In this document: positions 12,765 to 26,400 of the stretch, piece by piece | Position numbering within the stretch: the first letter of the stretch is position 1 | Layout of the letters: each line of letters begins with the position of its first letter | NCBI GenBank assembly: GCA_026936325.1 | Contig: JAPTHN010000008.1 | Location: 49,517,706-49,581,705, forward strand | Reading direction: 5' to 3' | Length of the DNA: 64,000 bases | Source: Platynereis dumerilii | Lineage: Eukaryota > Annelida > Polychaeta > Phyllodocida > Nereididae | Program-made: the position numbers and the translations under genes | Notes under the pieces: generated by a model | What the model was told of the DNA's origin: nothing | Databases searched by the model: none | What the model saw: only the letters and a program-made list of their open reading frames with translations

Positions 12765-13400
12765 TAAGTAAGACTGACAACAGCGCGACGCTATTATATT
12801 CTGCGAAAATTTTTTGGGACCTCCCTTGTTTGAGTACTTCCTGATGAAGGCTTGTTGCTGGAATTCTTGCATTCTTGGTATTATTGGCATGCTCATGAGC
12901 CTGGCTTTCCATTAGTATATAGAATATGGTAGAAAGTTTAATCGATCATGGCATTAGAGCCCTATCTTTGAGACTGACAAAAAATGCAACACTCTCACAT
13001 TTTGTAATATCTATGATGACCTTTCTTCTTTACACGCTTCTTGATGAAGGCTAGTTGATGGAAAGTTAACCTTTTCTGATATGATTTTGTTGCTCATGAG
13101 CCCAGGTTTCTGTTGGTTTATAGAAATTATTTGTAAATATATAATATCATGATATTAGGGGCCTGTCGTTGTCACTGACAACAAATGTGGCACTTTAACA
13201 TTTTGTAAAAATGTATGTTCAGGCATGTCTTGTTCTAATGCTTTGTGAGAAATACTCATTGCTGGGTTTTTCACTTGTTTGATGTTGCATTGTTGCACTT
13301 GAGCTTAGCTTGCCATTGGTATATACAATATGGTTTTTAGTCGAACCTTTCATGGTATAATGGTCTGTGTTTATGGCTAACAAAAAGTGCAACGCTTGCT
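12765..13400. repeat. degenerate ~200-bp tandem array, about 3 units
   Basis: Recurring blocks in constant order: GACTGACAA, then ...TGCAACACT (or GTGGCACTTT), then CTTGATGAAGGCT, then GCTCATGAGCC, then a (C/T)CATTGGTATAT-like block. Starts near 12770, 12972, 13175 and 13377. The units are quite diverged, so the array is old. Confidence 0.65.
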
Positions 13401-14356
13401 TTCTGCATTACCTGCTAATTCCACCATAGAAGAAATGATAAGGCAAAAAATGAAAATCTTTATTTTGTTTGTTATAAGCATAGTATTCGACAGATCTTGT
13501 GCAATTTTCATAATGGTGTCTTAAAGAGTCTTTGCTGCAGAGGTATTTGAATAAACCAAGGTTCGTTTCGAATAAACTGCATTTAAATTTAGTATTTTCT
13601 TCACATTCATGTTTAAATTTACTGGCATAATGTGGCCTTGTCGTCACAAAAAAGCATTTTACAACCTCAATTTTCTGGATTTTGAATCTACTGATACATA
13701 GAAAACATATCAGAGATTGTTGATTTTTTGGCCAATTTCACAAGAAATTCCAAATTTTACCAACTTGTGGCATTGGACCATTGGTGATATTCATGCAAAC
13801 TTCTTAGTTGCTCAGTGCTTTCGGCATTGCGCAAGATTAGTAGACGTTAAAAGCATCCCAATGTGCCCCGGTTCCCCCTACTAAATATTGTCATTGGAAG
13901 TAGTTACGATTGAATCAGACCATCATGTGCTCCAGCAGAAGTTGCTAAAGTTATCAATTTCAATGGAGAATGCTGAAGTATTCCATATTTATGAGCAACA
14001 GTGTATATATTTCTACGGGAGATCAATAATCGATTCATCTGCTGGATGAGCCTTTGGCCGGGGTTAAAGTGGCATGAGGGGATAAATAATATTTCAGGAA
14101 AAGTCCTGTGAAAAGCCAGTGACATATTATTATAGATATACATAGAATAGAGAATTTCTAGATACTCTGTGAAATTTGATTACAAGAAAATAAACTTAAG
14201 GTAGTAAATAGGTAATCAATTTGACTTTGAAAGGCCAAAAACATTATTTTGGTTTGGTGTGCATCAAAATTCGACAGTAATGCTATTCATGCTCTGGTCA
14301 ACTGATTTGGGTCAAATATATTTTAAAGTGAGGAGTAATTTTACAGTTGGTCATTA
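13400..14356 (-). other. downstream of the ependymin-related gene; likely 3' UTR in part
   Basis: On the minus strand this follows the stop codon of the ependymin-related gene. An AATAAA (plus-strand TTTATT near 13457-13462) could serve as a polyadenylation signal, about 0.9 kb after the stop. This is not proven. No other gene seen. Confidence 0.35.
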
Positions 14357-14466
14357 TCAACTCACCAATGATGTCATATCCTTGCAGTTCCCAGGGACAT
14401 CAAAAATATCTGGAGTTCGGATCCTGCTTTCCACATTAGCAAAATTTTTAACCTCTGTCATTTCAA
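14357..14466 (-). CDS. ependymin-related gene, exon 7 (stop)
   Basis: Acceptor TTAATTTTCAG|TTG. It encodes VEMTEVKNFANVESRIRTP, then DIFDVPGNCKDM, and ends at TGA (14359-14357). The (P)-x-(I/V)-F-x-x-P-x-x-C ending is typical of the family C terminus. Confidence 0.8.
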
Positions 14467-17400
14467 CTGAAAATTAAGGAAAAAATTCAAAATTGAATTT
14501 TCAAAGCATAATATTTATAGTGTTTGACATACCTTCAGCACTTAGCCATCCAGCTTCTACTTCTTTGCACCCATAGATTATTGCTCGATCACTATATTCC
14601 GTAGGGGAGAGCGGGCCACAGTGAGACGGCAAGCACAGTGAGAAAATGACAGTAGCGTATAACTGGTACTGTTTGGTGTTTACAGATCAACCCTCTTTTG
14701 TATTGTACAAAAAGTAATTAAGTGAGAGACTGCCCTATATCCTGAATGCCTACAGCATAATGAGAGTGGAATTTCAATATTTTGGTTTTTAGCCTGTAAA
14801 AGAAAATAATTTCGCTAAACGACTTTTTGTTATAATTCCCAATAAAAATGGGATAATGCAAATTAATTGCCAGGGATTCAAACCTGGGTTATTTCTCTAA
14901 GTTTAGTGAGATAACGAACCACAACGCATGGAGGCATCCTGTCCATAGGATTCAAACATTTTTTAGAGAAAGATGTGTGGGGCACAGTGAGACGGTTTGA
15001 GGAGGGCACAGTGAAACATCACAAAATACACTCGAAACAACCCGAATGTAATGCATAGCTCACAATTCACTATTAAGAAGAAAATGCCTGTAATAAACTA
15101 CTGATTTTATTGAGTCATATCCGAAGGGAAGCATCAAAGAAGAATTTTGATTAAGTATAAAATATGTGCGGCAGGTTAAATATGTTGTGCATGTGTCCTG
15201 TGCGATGAATTTTCCAACCATGCTCAAAAAAGGACCTAAAAAATCACCTAGCCAGCTGCTTTTATAGGAGTGTAGTAGTTTTTGTAGCAAAAATTGATAG
15301 AACAATTCTGCAGGTCCTAAGGATCAGCTGTGATGGCAGCAGATGTCCTGTCTGACCGTGCCCCGCCTGCTGTCTCACTGTGCTCCCCCCACGGTGTAAA
15401 GTTTGGGTCTCATTTTATCACTTAATGCATATTTTATAATTACTGAGTTATTGTGTTTTATCTTGTATGTTATATTGATCAACCATTGTCTAATTGTTGT
15501 CTACTATCAGTGACTCCCCTAAAGCACACAGTGCAGTGAATATTAAGAATTATAATCAGTGACCATAATCTCCCATATAGAAGGGTTTGCAAAATACCAT
15601 TAATTTATCTTTAAGGGAATATTTGACTGGGGAGTATTTTAGTTAAAATGCACTATAGAAAAGTTGCCTTATAGAAAGACTTGCTTTAACTTAAATTACT
15701 TAAGACTTACTCTTTGTTTAAATGCCTACCAACATCTGCCAGGTCCATTGTCCAAGGAATGCTTGCATGTCCATGGCTCAATGGATCCACAATAATTGCT
15801 CAGGTTAATTGTTTATACTGGTGCTAAGCAGTGGCTAAAAATAGGCACTGGACAATGTCCAGTGCCCACATTGGAATGTTGCAAGTCTTTGTTGTATGCA
15901 ATTTGGGGAAATGCAATTAGGGTAAATTGGGGAACTTAAACTTTAAGGCTTTATGTAACTTGGAGATTAACTTTATGTAATGCACCAACAATTGTTGGCC
16001 ATGGCATGGGAGATCAGGTCACTGCTCTGTAATTAGTGAGGGCTAATGAATAACTAAGCCAACCCCCATAATTGATATCTGCTCAGGCATTGGTGGCAGC
16101 CCCCAATGCATAATTGCTCAAGCCTGAATTGCTCTGTGATTGGTTGTGGCCATTGGCCAATGATTGTAATTGTGTCTGCCAACAAAACTACCTGTCATGT
16201 TGAATAAACTCAGTTTGGATTTGTCTTGCACTGTGTTAACCACACATCTATTGTTTGTACTCATTTACCAGCAAGGAAGTAACATCATGAATATCTTATA
16301 ATGCTCACTTGGATATGACAGCTTATGCTGACAGGAAACACCCCACATTACTCTTATGAATATTTGGGAAGGAGTTAAATTTGGGGAACTGTATTTAAAC
16401 AGGCCTTGTGTTTCCAGACTGGTGTCCCTGACTGTTTTGAACTACAGAGTCAACTTTTGACCAAGTGAGTTGTATGAATTGAAGAAATTGGAAGAAACAA
16501 GAAGAGGAACTTTTACCATGCACAAAATCGTTTTTAGTTGAAAGTTGTAGGCAAGAAGAGGAAATTATACCAAACACCATCAAGATCGACGAGACCACCT
16601 TTAGTTGAAAGTATTAGGTCGTGAAGAGGAATTTTATACCATGCACATTTAGCTCAAAGTTAGGCGAAGAAATCACTTTTACTGTCACTGGATTAAAGTT
16701 AAAATGGCCACCGAGGAGGAGAGACAACGTCTCGCAGCCCTGCAAAACGGCGCGGCCGGCGACCAGATTGACGACCAACTTGGGGCTCGACAGGACGCTC
16801 GCGAAGAGCCAGTCACGACGATAACGTTCCAGCAATACCTCACGCAGGAACGACAGATCAGAGACTCGCACAGACAAGAAGCTCGCCACGAACATGAGGA
16901 GGTCCTCAGGCTGCAGCTCCAGGCTCTGGCTCAGCAGAAAGAAGCCGAAGACAGACACAGAGCCATCGAATTGGCAAAACGCATCCCAGCATGTGACGGC
17001 TCATCCTCTCAAAAAGTAAGAGATTGGATCAGAGAAGTAGAGATGACTCTGGCTTATAGCAATGACACTGTATTAATCGCCACAACCTCAGCCACGTCGG
17101 CCCTAAGGGACGAGATGGAACATTTCTTAAAGAGGCAAAAACACCGAGAGAAGACGCCTTGGGCTGAATTGAAAGAGCATGTGCAACTCCAATTTTTATC
17201 ACCCCAAGAAGACGAACGATTAAAACACGAAGTGCAGCACATTAAACAAACAGCTTATGAAACCACGGCAGCTTATGGCCGACGCTTTAGAAAAGCTGTA
17301 GAAGCTGCTTATCCCTTGAACGTGGGTGACGAGAGAGAAGACGCAGAACGACGCCTGCTCATCGACTCGTATATCAGAGGGCTGGCAGATCAAGACATCG

Positions 17401-20400
17401 CAGAGAAACTGGTGATCAAGGGCTACCCCGAGACCTATGAGTTGGCACTCCACAAAGTCGCACAGCTGGAGTCGAATCGCACACGACTCAGGATGGCCAG
17501 AGAACGTGGAATCCTCTCACAGACGACAAAACGTCACGAAGAGCCTATGGAAGTGGGCGCAGTCTCTGCACAAGAGTCGGAAGCAGACAAAAGACTCAAG
17601 GCCATGGAAAGACAAATGTCAGGCCTAGCTCAGCAGTTTACTAAGCTGACCTCAATTGTCCAAGGATTTAGAGACGACCACAAGACATCGAGGCAATCGC
17701 AGTCACCACAGTCTCACAATCACACGCAACCGAGGTATAACTCGCAACAGACACGATCGACGTCACACAACCAGCACAGACGCCCACGCCAGTCGTTTTA
17801 TGCACAGCAACAGGAGAACTCCTTTACCGAGGACGGCTTCCCAATTTGCAATTTTTGCCAGAAGGTGGGTCATGTTGCCAAACAATGCCGCTCAAGACAA
17901 GGCCATCGAATTAACCAGCAAGGCTACTCAAGAGGCTCGGGGGGCCAATAAGCGCCTTAGACGTAGATGCACTGGTCTTTGTCAAACTGGAATTTAATAG
18001 CTGTCATGCATATGCTTTATTAGATACCGGGGCCAGCAGAAGCGTACTAAGGCGCTCAGAATATGACAATTATTGTAAACTGACTGGCACATCACCCACA
18101 CTTGCTCCTACTGTTGAACTATATAGCGTGACGGGCGACAGCATCAAAGTGTTGGGGCAAACTGAAGTGACAGAACTCAGAGCTGGATCGTTTAATGTGA
18201 TTGTAGTAGAAGACATTGGTCATGCCATGATATTGGGCCGAGATGTGTTAAGAAAAGATGGAGCCACGATTGACTATAAACAGGGCCTATTGATGTGGAA
18301 AGGCCACGCATATGAACTCACACCTCGCCGACAAATAGCAGCATCGCTGGGAGATAAACCGCCCCTCATGCAGGACAAGTCAATTGAAGCACTCGTGAAC
18401 GCCAATTCTGACCTCTTTGCTGCCAGTGGAGAGAACTTGGGTCGCCACCCTGACATCCAGATCAGGATCGAAACAACAGGCCCACCCATCAAGCGCCGAG
18501 CCTACAGACTCCCCTTTAGTAAGAGAGCAGCCCTGGACGACAAGTTGGACGAGTTGATCGAACAAGGGGTAGTAGTACCATCGTCGTCACCATGGGCGTC
18601 ACCTGTAGTACTCGTGGCCAAGAAAGACAGCTCAGAATTACCACGCTTCACAATTGACTATACTGCTCTCAACAAAGTGACGAAGAAAGATGCGTACCCC
18701 ATACCCCTCATCAGAGACATATTTGATCAATTGCAGGGGGCACGCATCTTTTCAACACTGGACTTGAAATCGGGATATCACCAGCTGCCTCTCCATCCTG
18801 ACGACATGGAGAAGACAGCTTTTGTCTGCCACAGGGGACTATTTGAGTTTAAGACCATGCCTATGGGTCTGTCGAACGCAACTCAGTTGTTCCAAAGAAC
18901 AATGGAAATCGTCTTGAAAGGGCTAATCGGCACCATCGTGATGTGCTATATTGACGACTTGGTAATCTGGTCACGCACACAGGAAGAGCACCTAGAACAC
19001 CTGAAACTGGTATTTGATCGTCTCAGGAAATACCAGCTGCGACTCAACCCCAAGAAGTGTGTTTTTGGCATGCGCAAAGTGAAGCTGCTGGGATATATAG
19101 TCAGCGACGAGGGCTTAGCGGCGGACCCAGACAAAGTCGCAGCAATAGACAGGAAACACCCCACATTACTCTTATGAATATTTGGGAAGGAGTTAAATTT
19201 GGGGAACTGTATTTAAACAGGCCTTGTGTTTCCACACATCTGTTAACCACACCCGCAGCTTCCTTGGTATGTGCAATTATTATCGCCAGCTGATCAAGGA
19301 CTATGCCAAGATAGCCGAACCCTTAGTGAATCTGACGAGGAAAAACGTGAAATTTGAGTGGACCGATCAGCATCAGACAGCCTTTGATCTGTTGAAGCGA
19401 GAACTCTGTGGTCAACACATCATGGCTCATCCTCAGACAGATAAGCCGTACTTACTTTATACAGACGCCTGTGATTATGCCGTGGGCGGCATATTATGCC
19501 AATTAGATAAAAATGGAATTGAGCGCCCCATTGTCTATTTGTCAAAACAACTCACCCCCACTCAAAGACGTTGGGCGACAATCGAAAAAGAGGCCTGGGG
19601 GTTGGTATATTGTTTGAAACAGTTGAGATGCTACTTGATAGGCAGTGAATATCGCACATTCGTCGACCACAAGCCCCTCACCAGCCTATTTACCAAAGAC
19701 TTAAATAACACCAAAATACAGAGGTGGGCTGTACTTTTGGCCGAATATGGGTGCAAAGTCGAATATCATAAAGGCAAACTAAATGTGCGCGCCGATATGC
19801 TCTCGAGGATCGAGCAACATGACTGCAAGGACCAACCCCAGGAGGACATCGACTGCATTGGGACCTTTGACGTGGGCTACTGGCAACTGGGCGACAGACT
19901 ACCAGATCTCGAGGACGACTTTGCCGACACCTACCAGGCACAGGCCGTCTCATATGGCCTCGACCTCATGAAAGTGGCCCAAGACCAGCGCTCAATGCAG
20001 GAATGGCAAGACAAGAACGAGGACGACGACGATGATGATTATGAGGTGATTAATGGGCTCCTATATTCAACAAAGGTCCCATATAAATATGCAGAAGAAT
20101 ACCCTCGTCTAGTCCTGCCACCACAACACCGTAAAGATGTCATATCAAGAGCCCACGAAGAAGTAGGTCACATGTCTGTCAGGAAAACGATCAAGAAGAT
20201 CAAGGAGGCTTTTGTGTGGCACGGCATGACAGCAGAAGTGACAGCCTTTGTGAAAACCTGTGCGCATTGTGCCACACACAGCAAGCGCCAAGTCAAGCCG
20301 CCCATGGGCGAAATGCCGCTCCCCAAGTCGCCCATGACCTTCATAGCTGCAGACTTAATTGGTCCACTGGTAGAATCACCTAAAGGAAACTGCTATGCTC

Positions 20401-23400
20401 TGACTGTAATCGACCATTGCACCGGCTGGGCCGAGGCTTTTGCTATACCGAGCAAATCAAGCAAAGCCATTTGGGAAGCCTTAAGCAGCTACTACTTTAG
20501 CAAACATGGCTTTTGTGATGTTTTGCTCACGGACCAAGGTCTCGAATTCAATGCCAAGGCCTTGACAGACTACTTAGCAGCAGTCGGAGTAGAACATAGA
20601 CGGACGACGCCCTATAATCCTCAGGCAAACGGCAAGTGTGAGCGTTTTAATGGCACATTGAAACGCATCGTCACCACGCTCATCAACAACCAACGTGGCA
20701 ATTGGGAAATGGCCCTCGGACCAGCTCTACTGGCGTATAACAACAGTGTCAGCGATGTGACAGGCCACACGCCATATTTCCTGCACCACGGCAGACGGGC
20801 AAGATTGCCCTTATCTCGCATGCTGCCCCGAGAACAGCCACTGGATGAAAGACTCTCACACTTGTCTAACGCCCTGAGGACGGCATCACAAATGACTGAG
20901 GACGCTCGCAAATGGAACAGGGAGAGGTTGGCAAAACAAGCAAATGCAGGCAAGATCGAACCAGGGGATTGCGTTCTACTGAAAGCCAACGAGCCCATGA
21001 CGTTGACAAGCAGATGGGACCCGCAATATACTGTCACCAAGGTCAGGGGCAAGGTCATCTGGGTGGTCCATCAACAAACGGGCAAACAAAAAGTGGTCAA
21101 CAGAAATAAAGTCAAAGTCGTAGATCCCAATATCGTGTGGGACCAGCATAATCCCAGACCACTCAGAAATCCCAGGAAGCCAACAAGACAAACAGGCTTG
21201 GGACAACCAGCTGACCTTGACCCCCAACATCAAACAGAAGATCAAGCAGACCAAAGACAGCAAGAACAACAGCCGCGGCCCAAGAAGAGACAAAGGGACA
21301 ATGATCAAAACCCCACGCATCGACGTCATAGCAATCAACCGACCCCCCCCATGAACCACGCAATCAGACGACCATCAACGCCCCCTAGTCCTGCTGGTCA
21401 TGAGCAGACCCCACCTGGTCATTCTGCAGCTGACCACCAGCCTGCTCGGACCTACTCAACACCAGCTCCGACCCCGAGGCACATCTTAGCCCAGAAACAC
21501 CGGCGCCTAGCAGCCCAGAAGGCCCAACACAACCTGCCCGGCAAACAGCAGCCCGAGAAGCACCAAGCCCAGGACCCCCGGCAACCCCGCACGAGCAGCA
21601 AGAAGCACCCCAGTCTACCGCCACGGAGTGCCCCGCCTCATAAGCGCCTGCACAGAGCTGCCCCCAGACGCAGCCTCGAGCCCCAGCCGCCCCCGGACCA
21701 CCAACGGCCGCACCATCCCCCGGACTTGAAGCGACCAAGACCGTACTTTACCCGAGCTGCCAAAAGGGAGCAGCCCGAAGTACCAACACCCTCGCAAGCC
21801 GAGCAGAAGCGTGCTCGCCTGGCTGCCATCTCGACCCTCAAGGCATTTTTGTCAGAATGTCGACACTAACTTACTTACTGATCATCAAGCTATGCCTGCT
21901 TGCCAGCCCTGCCTCAGCACGGACGCCGAACGCCATTGAAGTCACCCACTTACCCGATGGCATATCAATCACAGGAGGCGAGGAGTTAAGGCAAGTCATA
22001 GCATCTTGGGATGTATTTGTTACTTTAGACCCACCCACCTACCCACGATCGTTGGCCAACCAAGTGGCCTCGCTAGCCCACACTATGAACGCAATCAAAT
22101 CACTGGAACGAAAAGGCATTGATATTGATCTCGACACTCAAATCTTAAGAAGAAATCGCCTGTCAACCATTTTACAATTATCAACTCAGCCACACCCAGC
22201 CGCGGACGATGCTAACCACACCAGGAGACGAAGAGGCCTCATCGACCTGGGTGGCAAAATTTTAAACGGCTTATTTGGGGTGGCCACAAGTGATCAAATG
22301 GATCGCTTTAAGGCAGCACTAGCAGAAGTGGCTGGAAGCACATTAGCAGTAAGTCATGCACACAACAGCTTAGCCACCATCGTAAATCAAACCAGAGCTT
22401 ATGTAAAGCAAGTAGCCATTAGACAACACCAGATTGAAGTGAAAATCACCTCGTTAAACTCAGCTATATCGGAGCTGTCAAATGTCATCCAGCAGCACGC
22501 AAGACGCATCAGCAAAATCGAACTCGTGACAGACCTCGACAGATACCTCGATGTCTTAGACATGGCAGCTGACCACTACCTCGACCAATTAGCATTGTTT
22601 AACCGTCAGCGCACGGAGTTGCAATTGGGACATTTAACTCGTGAACTCTTATCTGAAGACCAGCTAAACGAAATCATGAATCAAGCAAGAAAGAAATATC
22701 AGGTGAGTGGGACAAACAATTGGCTGTACCAGTACTTAAATGTTAGACCAATTTGGACCGATACAGAAAAATTACTGTATCAAATTGTCATACCATTGGT
22801 GGCTCCCAGGCCATATTTAATGTTTAGTATTGCCTCGAGTGGAGTGCCCCTCAATCAATCATTTTATCATATCACTGTAAAAGTTGGCCGTAGCTATGCT
22901 TTTGACACTATGTCTGGTAATCTGTTTATCCCAGGCCAGTGCCTTGGGAGAAATCCCATTTTATGCAATAGTGATATTGAAGTAGATAACAGTAAAATGA
23001 AATGTGTCAGAGGCCTATTAACTAATCGACCCGAGCTGACTAAACAATGCAAAGTTGAGGTCAGACAAATAGATAACTCTAACCCTTTAGTCAGCACCCT
23101 GGCTGTCAACCAGTATGCTGTAGTGTCACTAGGACAAAATATTGTGATCAGATGTGCAGGGAGTCCTGAAGACCATCTGTACCTTGCCCGAGGCACTTAT
23201 AATGTAACGTGCCTAAAAGCCTGTAAAATCATTGGCGACGGTTGGTCGGTTGCCTGTATCAGTCGCATGCAAATGACAAGACACTATGTAATGCCAGAAG
23301 TAACAGTGACGTCACATTTTAATTTTACCAAAACCATCAGTAAGGCTACCTTAAACCTGGCATTACCCAGCTTGACGTCTGATTTAGCCCCGCCAACCAT

Positions 23401-26400
23401 CCTAACTGACATGACACACCTATCTGATCACCACTATGTAAATATACCATCTCAGTCAACAGCATCCTTAAAGAGCAACCTCTCTTTTATCAATGTCAGT
23501 CTAATAGTGTGTCTCTGGCTGCTAATTGCAGCAATAGCGCTTAAAGGACGCCACCTAGTGGCCAAACTAACAGCCAAATTTAAGAAAATCAATCACCCTC
23601 CTTGTGAAGTTTTGCCCCTGACACACCCTGGAACTGTCCACGAGACAGATAATCCAGAGCCAGTGAATCAAGCACGAACCAACACCAGGATATGGCCATC
23701 TTTGGCACAATTTAGGGATTGTGGGTCACACTCTACTCAAGAGCATATTAACTAGTGTATTGCGCCAAGTGCACAGGCTCAATTAACTTTTTAATTTACT
23801 CAAGGACAGCCTCTTGAATTAAGTCTCACTCATTTAACTGATTGTGATAACTGTATTACTTGCCTCATGAATTGTTATGATTGGATCTGTAAAATGTCAT
23901 TGTGAACAATTGAATTACTGTAATTGAATATGTCAGCATGTTATCAAGTTTTATTGTATCAATCTCAGGTATCATTTATATTAAGCTATGGTTGGTTGAC
24001 TAATGTGTAACATTAATGAATTGAAACTTATGAAGTCATGAGCTATTAATCAAAATTGTATTGAAGTATGAATATATCATATCAAGCGTATGTTTTATGC
24101 GGCATGCTCACAGAGCTTGCTCAATCATTGGGTGTATAGTAACTGTATCAATGCCACATATATGTTTAACAGGTACCTTGACAAGCGACGGCTTGAACGA
24201 TTTTGTGATTTGAAATAGAAATATAAGTAAGATTTAACAAACCAGAATTGGTGGCTGACTAGCATTAGGCTAGAAAATTTAAAATGAATCAGGCAAATGT
24301 CTTTATTATTGTATAACTATTGTGATTTAGCAAATTGTATAACTATTATGATTTAGCAAATTGTCACATTACTTGTAAGTGCCTTTGAAGTTTGCAAACT
24401 GTCACATTGTTATAGCGTATCAAAAGGGCCACGATCAATTAAGAGGGGAACAATAGGTCAAAGGGCACATTAAATAGGAATTAGCAATTAGTTACCACCA
24501 GGCGGAGGTTGACCCAATGCTTAAGCCATGAGTTGTAGTCACCCGCGCCACCTGTAGTTATATCAATTAAGATCTAAGGTTAATCAGGATGGCCCAGGTG
24601 TAGATATACTTGATCCCTGATTTTAGTCACCACGAGATCATTTTTGTAGCATTTACTATTTTAAGTTGGCCTGAGAAAACATCGACTTGGATGTCCTAAG
24701 TAAATAGTACTTAATCCCAAGCCTAGCCATGCAGTACCAACCAACTTGTAGGATGGAGGTCAATCTCAACAGATTAATTAGCACCCCCATCAATTGTGAT
24801 TAAATTGTCAGTTTATTTTACTTAGTTGTTTTATCAAATGTGTAGTCTATATTAGTCATTTAAAACTCAAAATTTTTTTTTGTGGTCGGACAGCTGACTG
24901 GGGAGTCACATGTTTATATCAAAGTAATAATATCACCATTATCATGGGTTTATATCAACTGTATTTGTAGAGATTGAAGATGTATTGGCATTGTGAATTA
25001 TCTATGTTTTATCTATGCTTTATCTATGTTTGTCTATTGTTTTGTCTATTGTTTTAAATTGTGTTGATCAAGAATGTCGCGCACCAGGTGCACCTCAGTG
25101 TCTAATGACTTAATAACTATTATCTTGATCCTTGGGAGAACACACTGTACTGAAATGTTGGAATCTGATATATAATCTCAGCTTAGAGTAGTAACCAAAC
25201 TTTATATGTTATTTTGATAGATCAGATGGATCGACAGCTAACTGCTAACAAGTATCATTTAGCTTCCCATGACGGAGGAGATCTGTAAAGTTTGGGTCTC
25301 ATTTTATCACTTAATGCATATTTTATAATTACTGAGTTATTGTGTTTTATCTTGTATGTTATATTGATCAACCATTGTCTAATTGTTGTCTACTATCAGT
25401 GACTCCCCTAAAGCACACAGTGCAGTGAATATTAAGAATTATAATCAGTGACCATAATCTCCCATATAGAAGGGTTTGCAAAATACCATTAATTTATCTT
25501 TAAGGGAATATTTGACTGGGGAGTATTTTAGTTAAAATGCACTATAGAAAAGTTGCCTTATAGAAAGACTTGCTTTAACTTAAATTACTTAAGACTTACT
25601 CTTTGTTTAAATGCCTACCAACATCTGCCAGGTCCATTGTCCAAGGAATGCTTGCATGTCCATGGCACAATGGATCCACAATAATTGCTCAGGTTAATTG
25701 TTTATACTGGTGCTAAGCAGTGGCTAAAAATAGGCACTGGACAATGTCCAGTGCCCACATTGGAATGTTGCAAGTCTTTGTTGTATGCAATTTGGGGAAA
25801 TGCAATTAGGGTAAATTGGGGAACTTAAACTTTAAGGCTTTATGTAACTTGGAGATTAACTTTATGTAATGCACCAACAATTGTTGGCCATGGCATGGGA
25901 GATCAGGTCACTGCTCTGTAATTAGTGAGGGCTAATGAATAACTAAGCCAACCCCCATAATTGATATCTGCTCAGGCATTGGTGGCAGCCCCCAATGCAT
26001 AATTGCTCAAGCCTGAATTGCTCTGTGATTGGTTGTGGCCATTGGCCAATGATTGTAATTGTGTCTGCCAACAAAACTACCTGTCATGTTGAATAAACTC
26101 AGTTTGGATTTGTCTTGCACTGTGTTAACCACACATCTATTGTTTGTACTCATTTACCAGCAAGGAAGTAACATCATGAATATCTTATAATGCTCACTTG
26201 GATATGACAGCTTATGCTGACAGGAAACACCCCACATTACTCTTATGAATATTTGGGAAGGAGTTAAATTTGGGGAACTGTATTTAAACAGGCCTTGTGT
26301 TTCCAGAACGGGGTAGGAACCTGAAACTAATGGATAATATACCCAACTTTGTTATCTCTAATGTGGGACTGAAATCATTTTGCTGTTAATTGCCATCATT

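Larger units (their letters stand above)
15395..26305 (+). mobile_element. Ty3/Gypsy LTR retroelement with envelope gene (errantivirus-like), fossil
   Basis: Two 1022-bp LTRs (TG...CA) enclose gag, pol and env in the usual order. A 4-bp direct repeat ACGG flanks the insertion (15391-15394 and 26308-26311, allowing two extra bases at the 3' edge). The LTRs look identical apart from about one base, so the insertion is young. The copy is largely preserved but pol is not continuous, with about one break. A short extra copy of the LTR's end sequence also lies inside the internal region. It is nested in the TA-flanked transposon. Confidence 0.93.
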
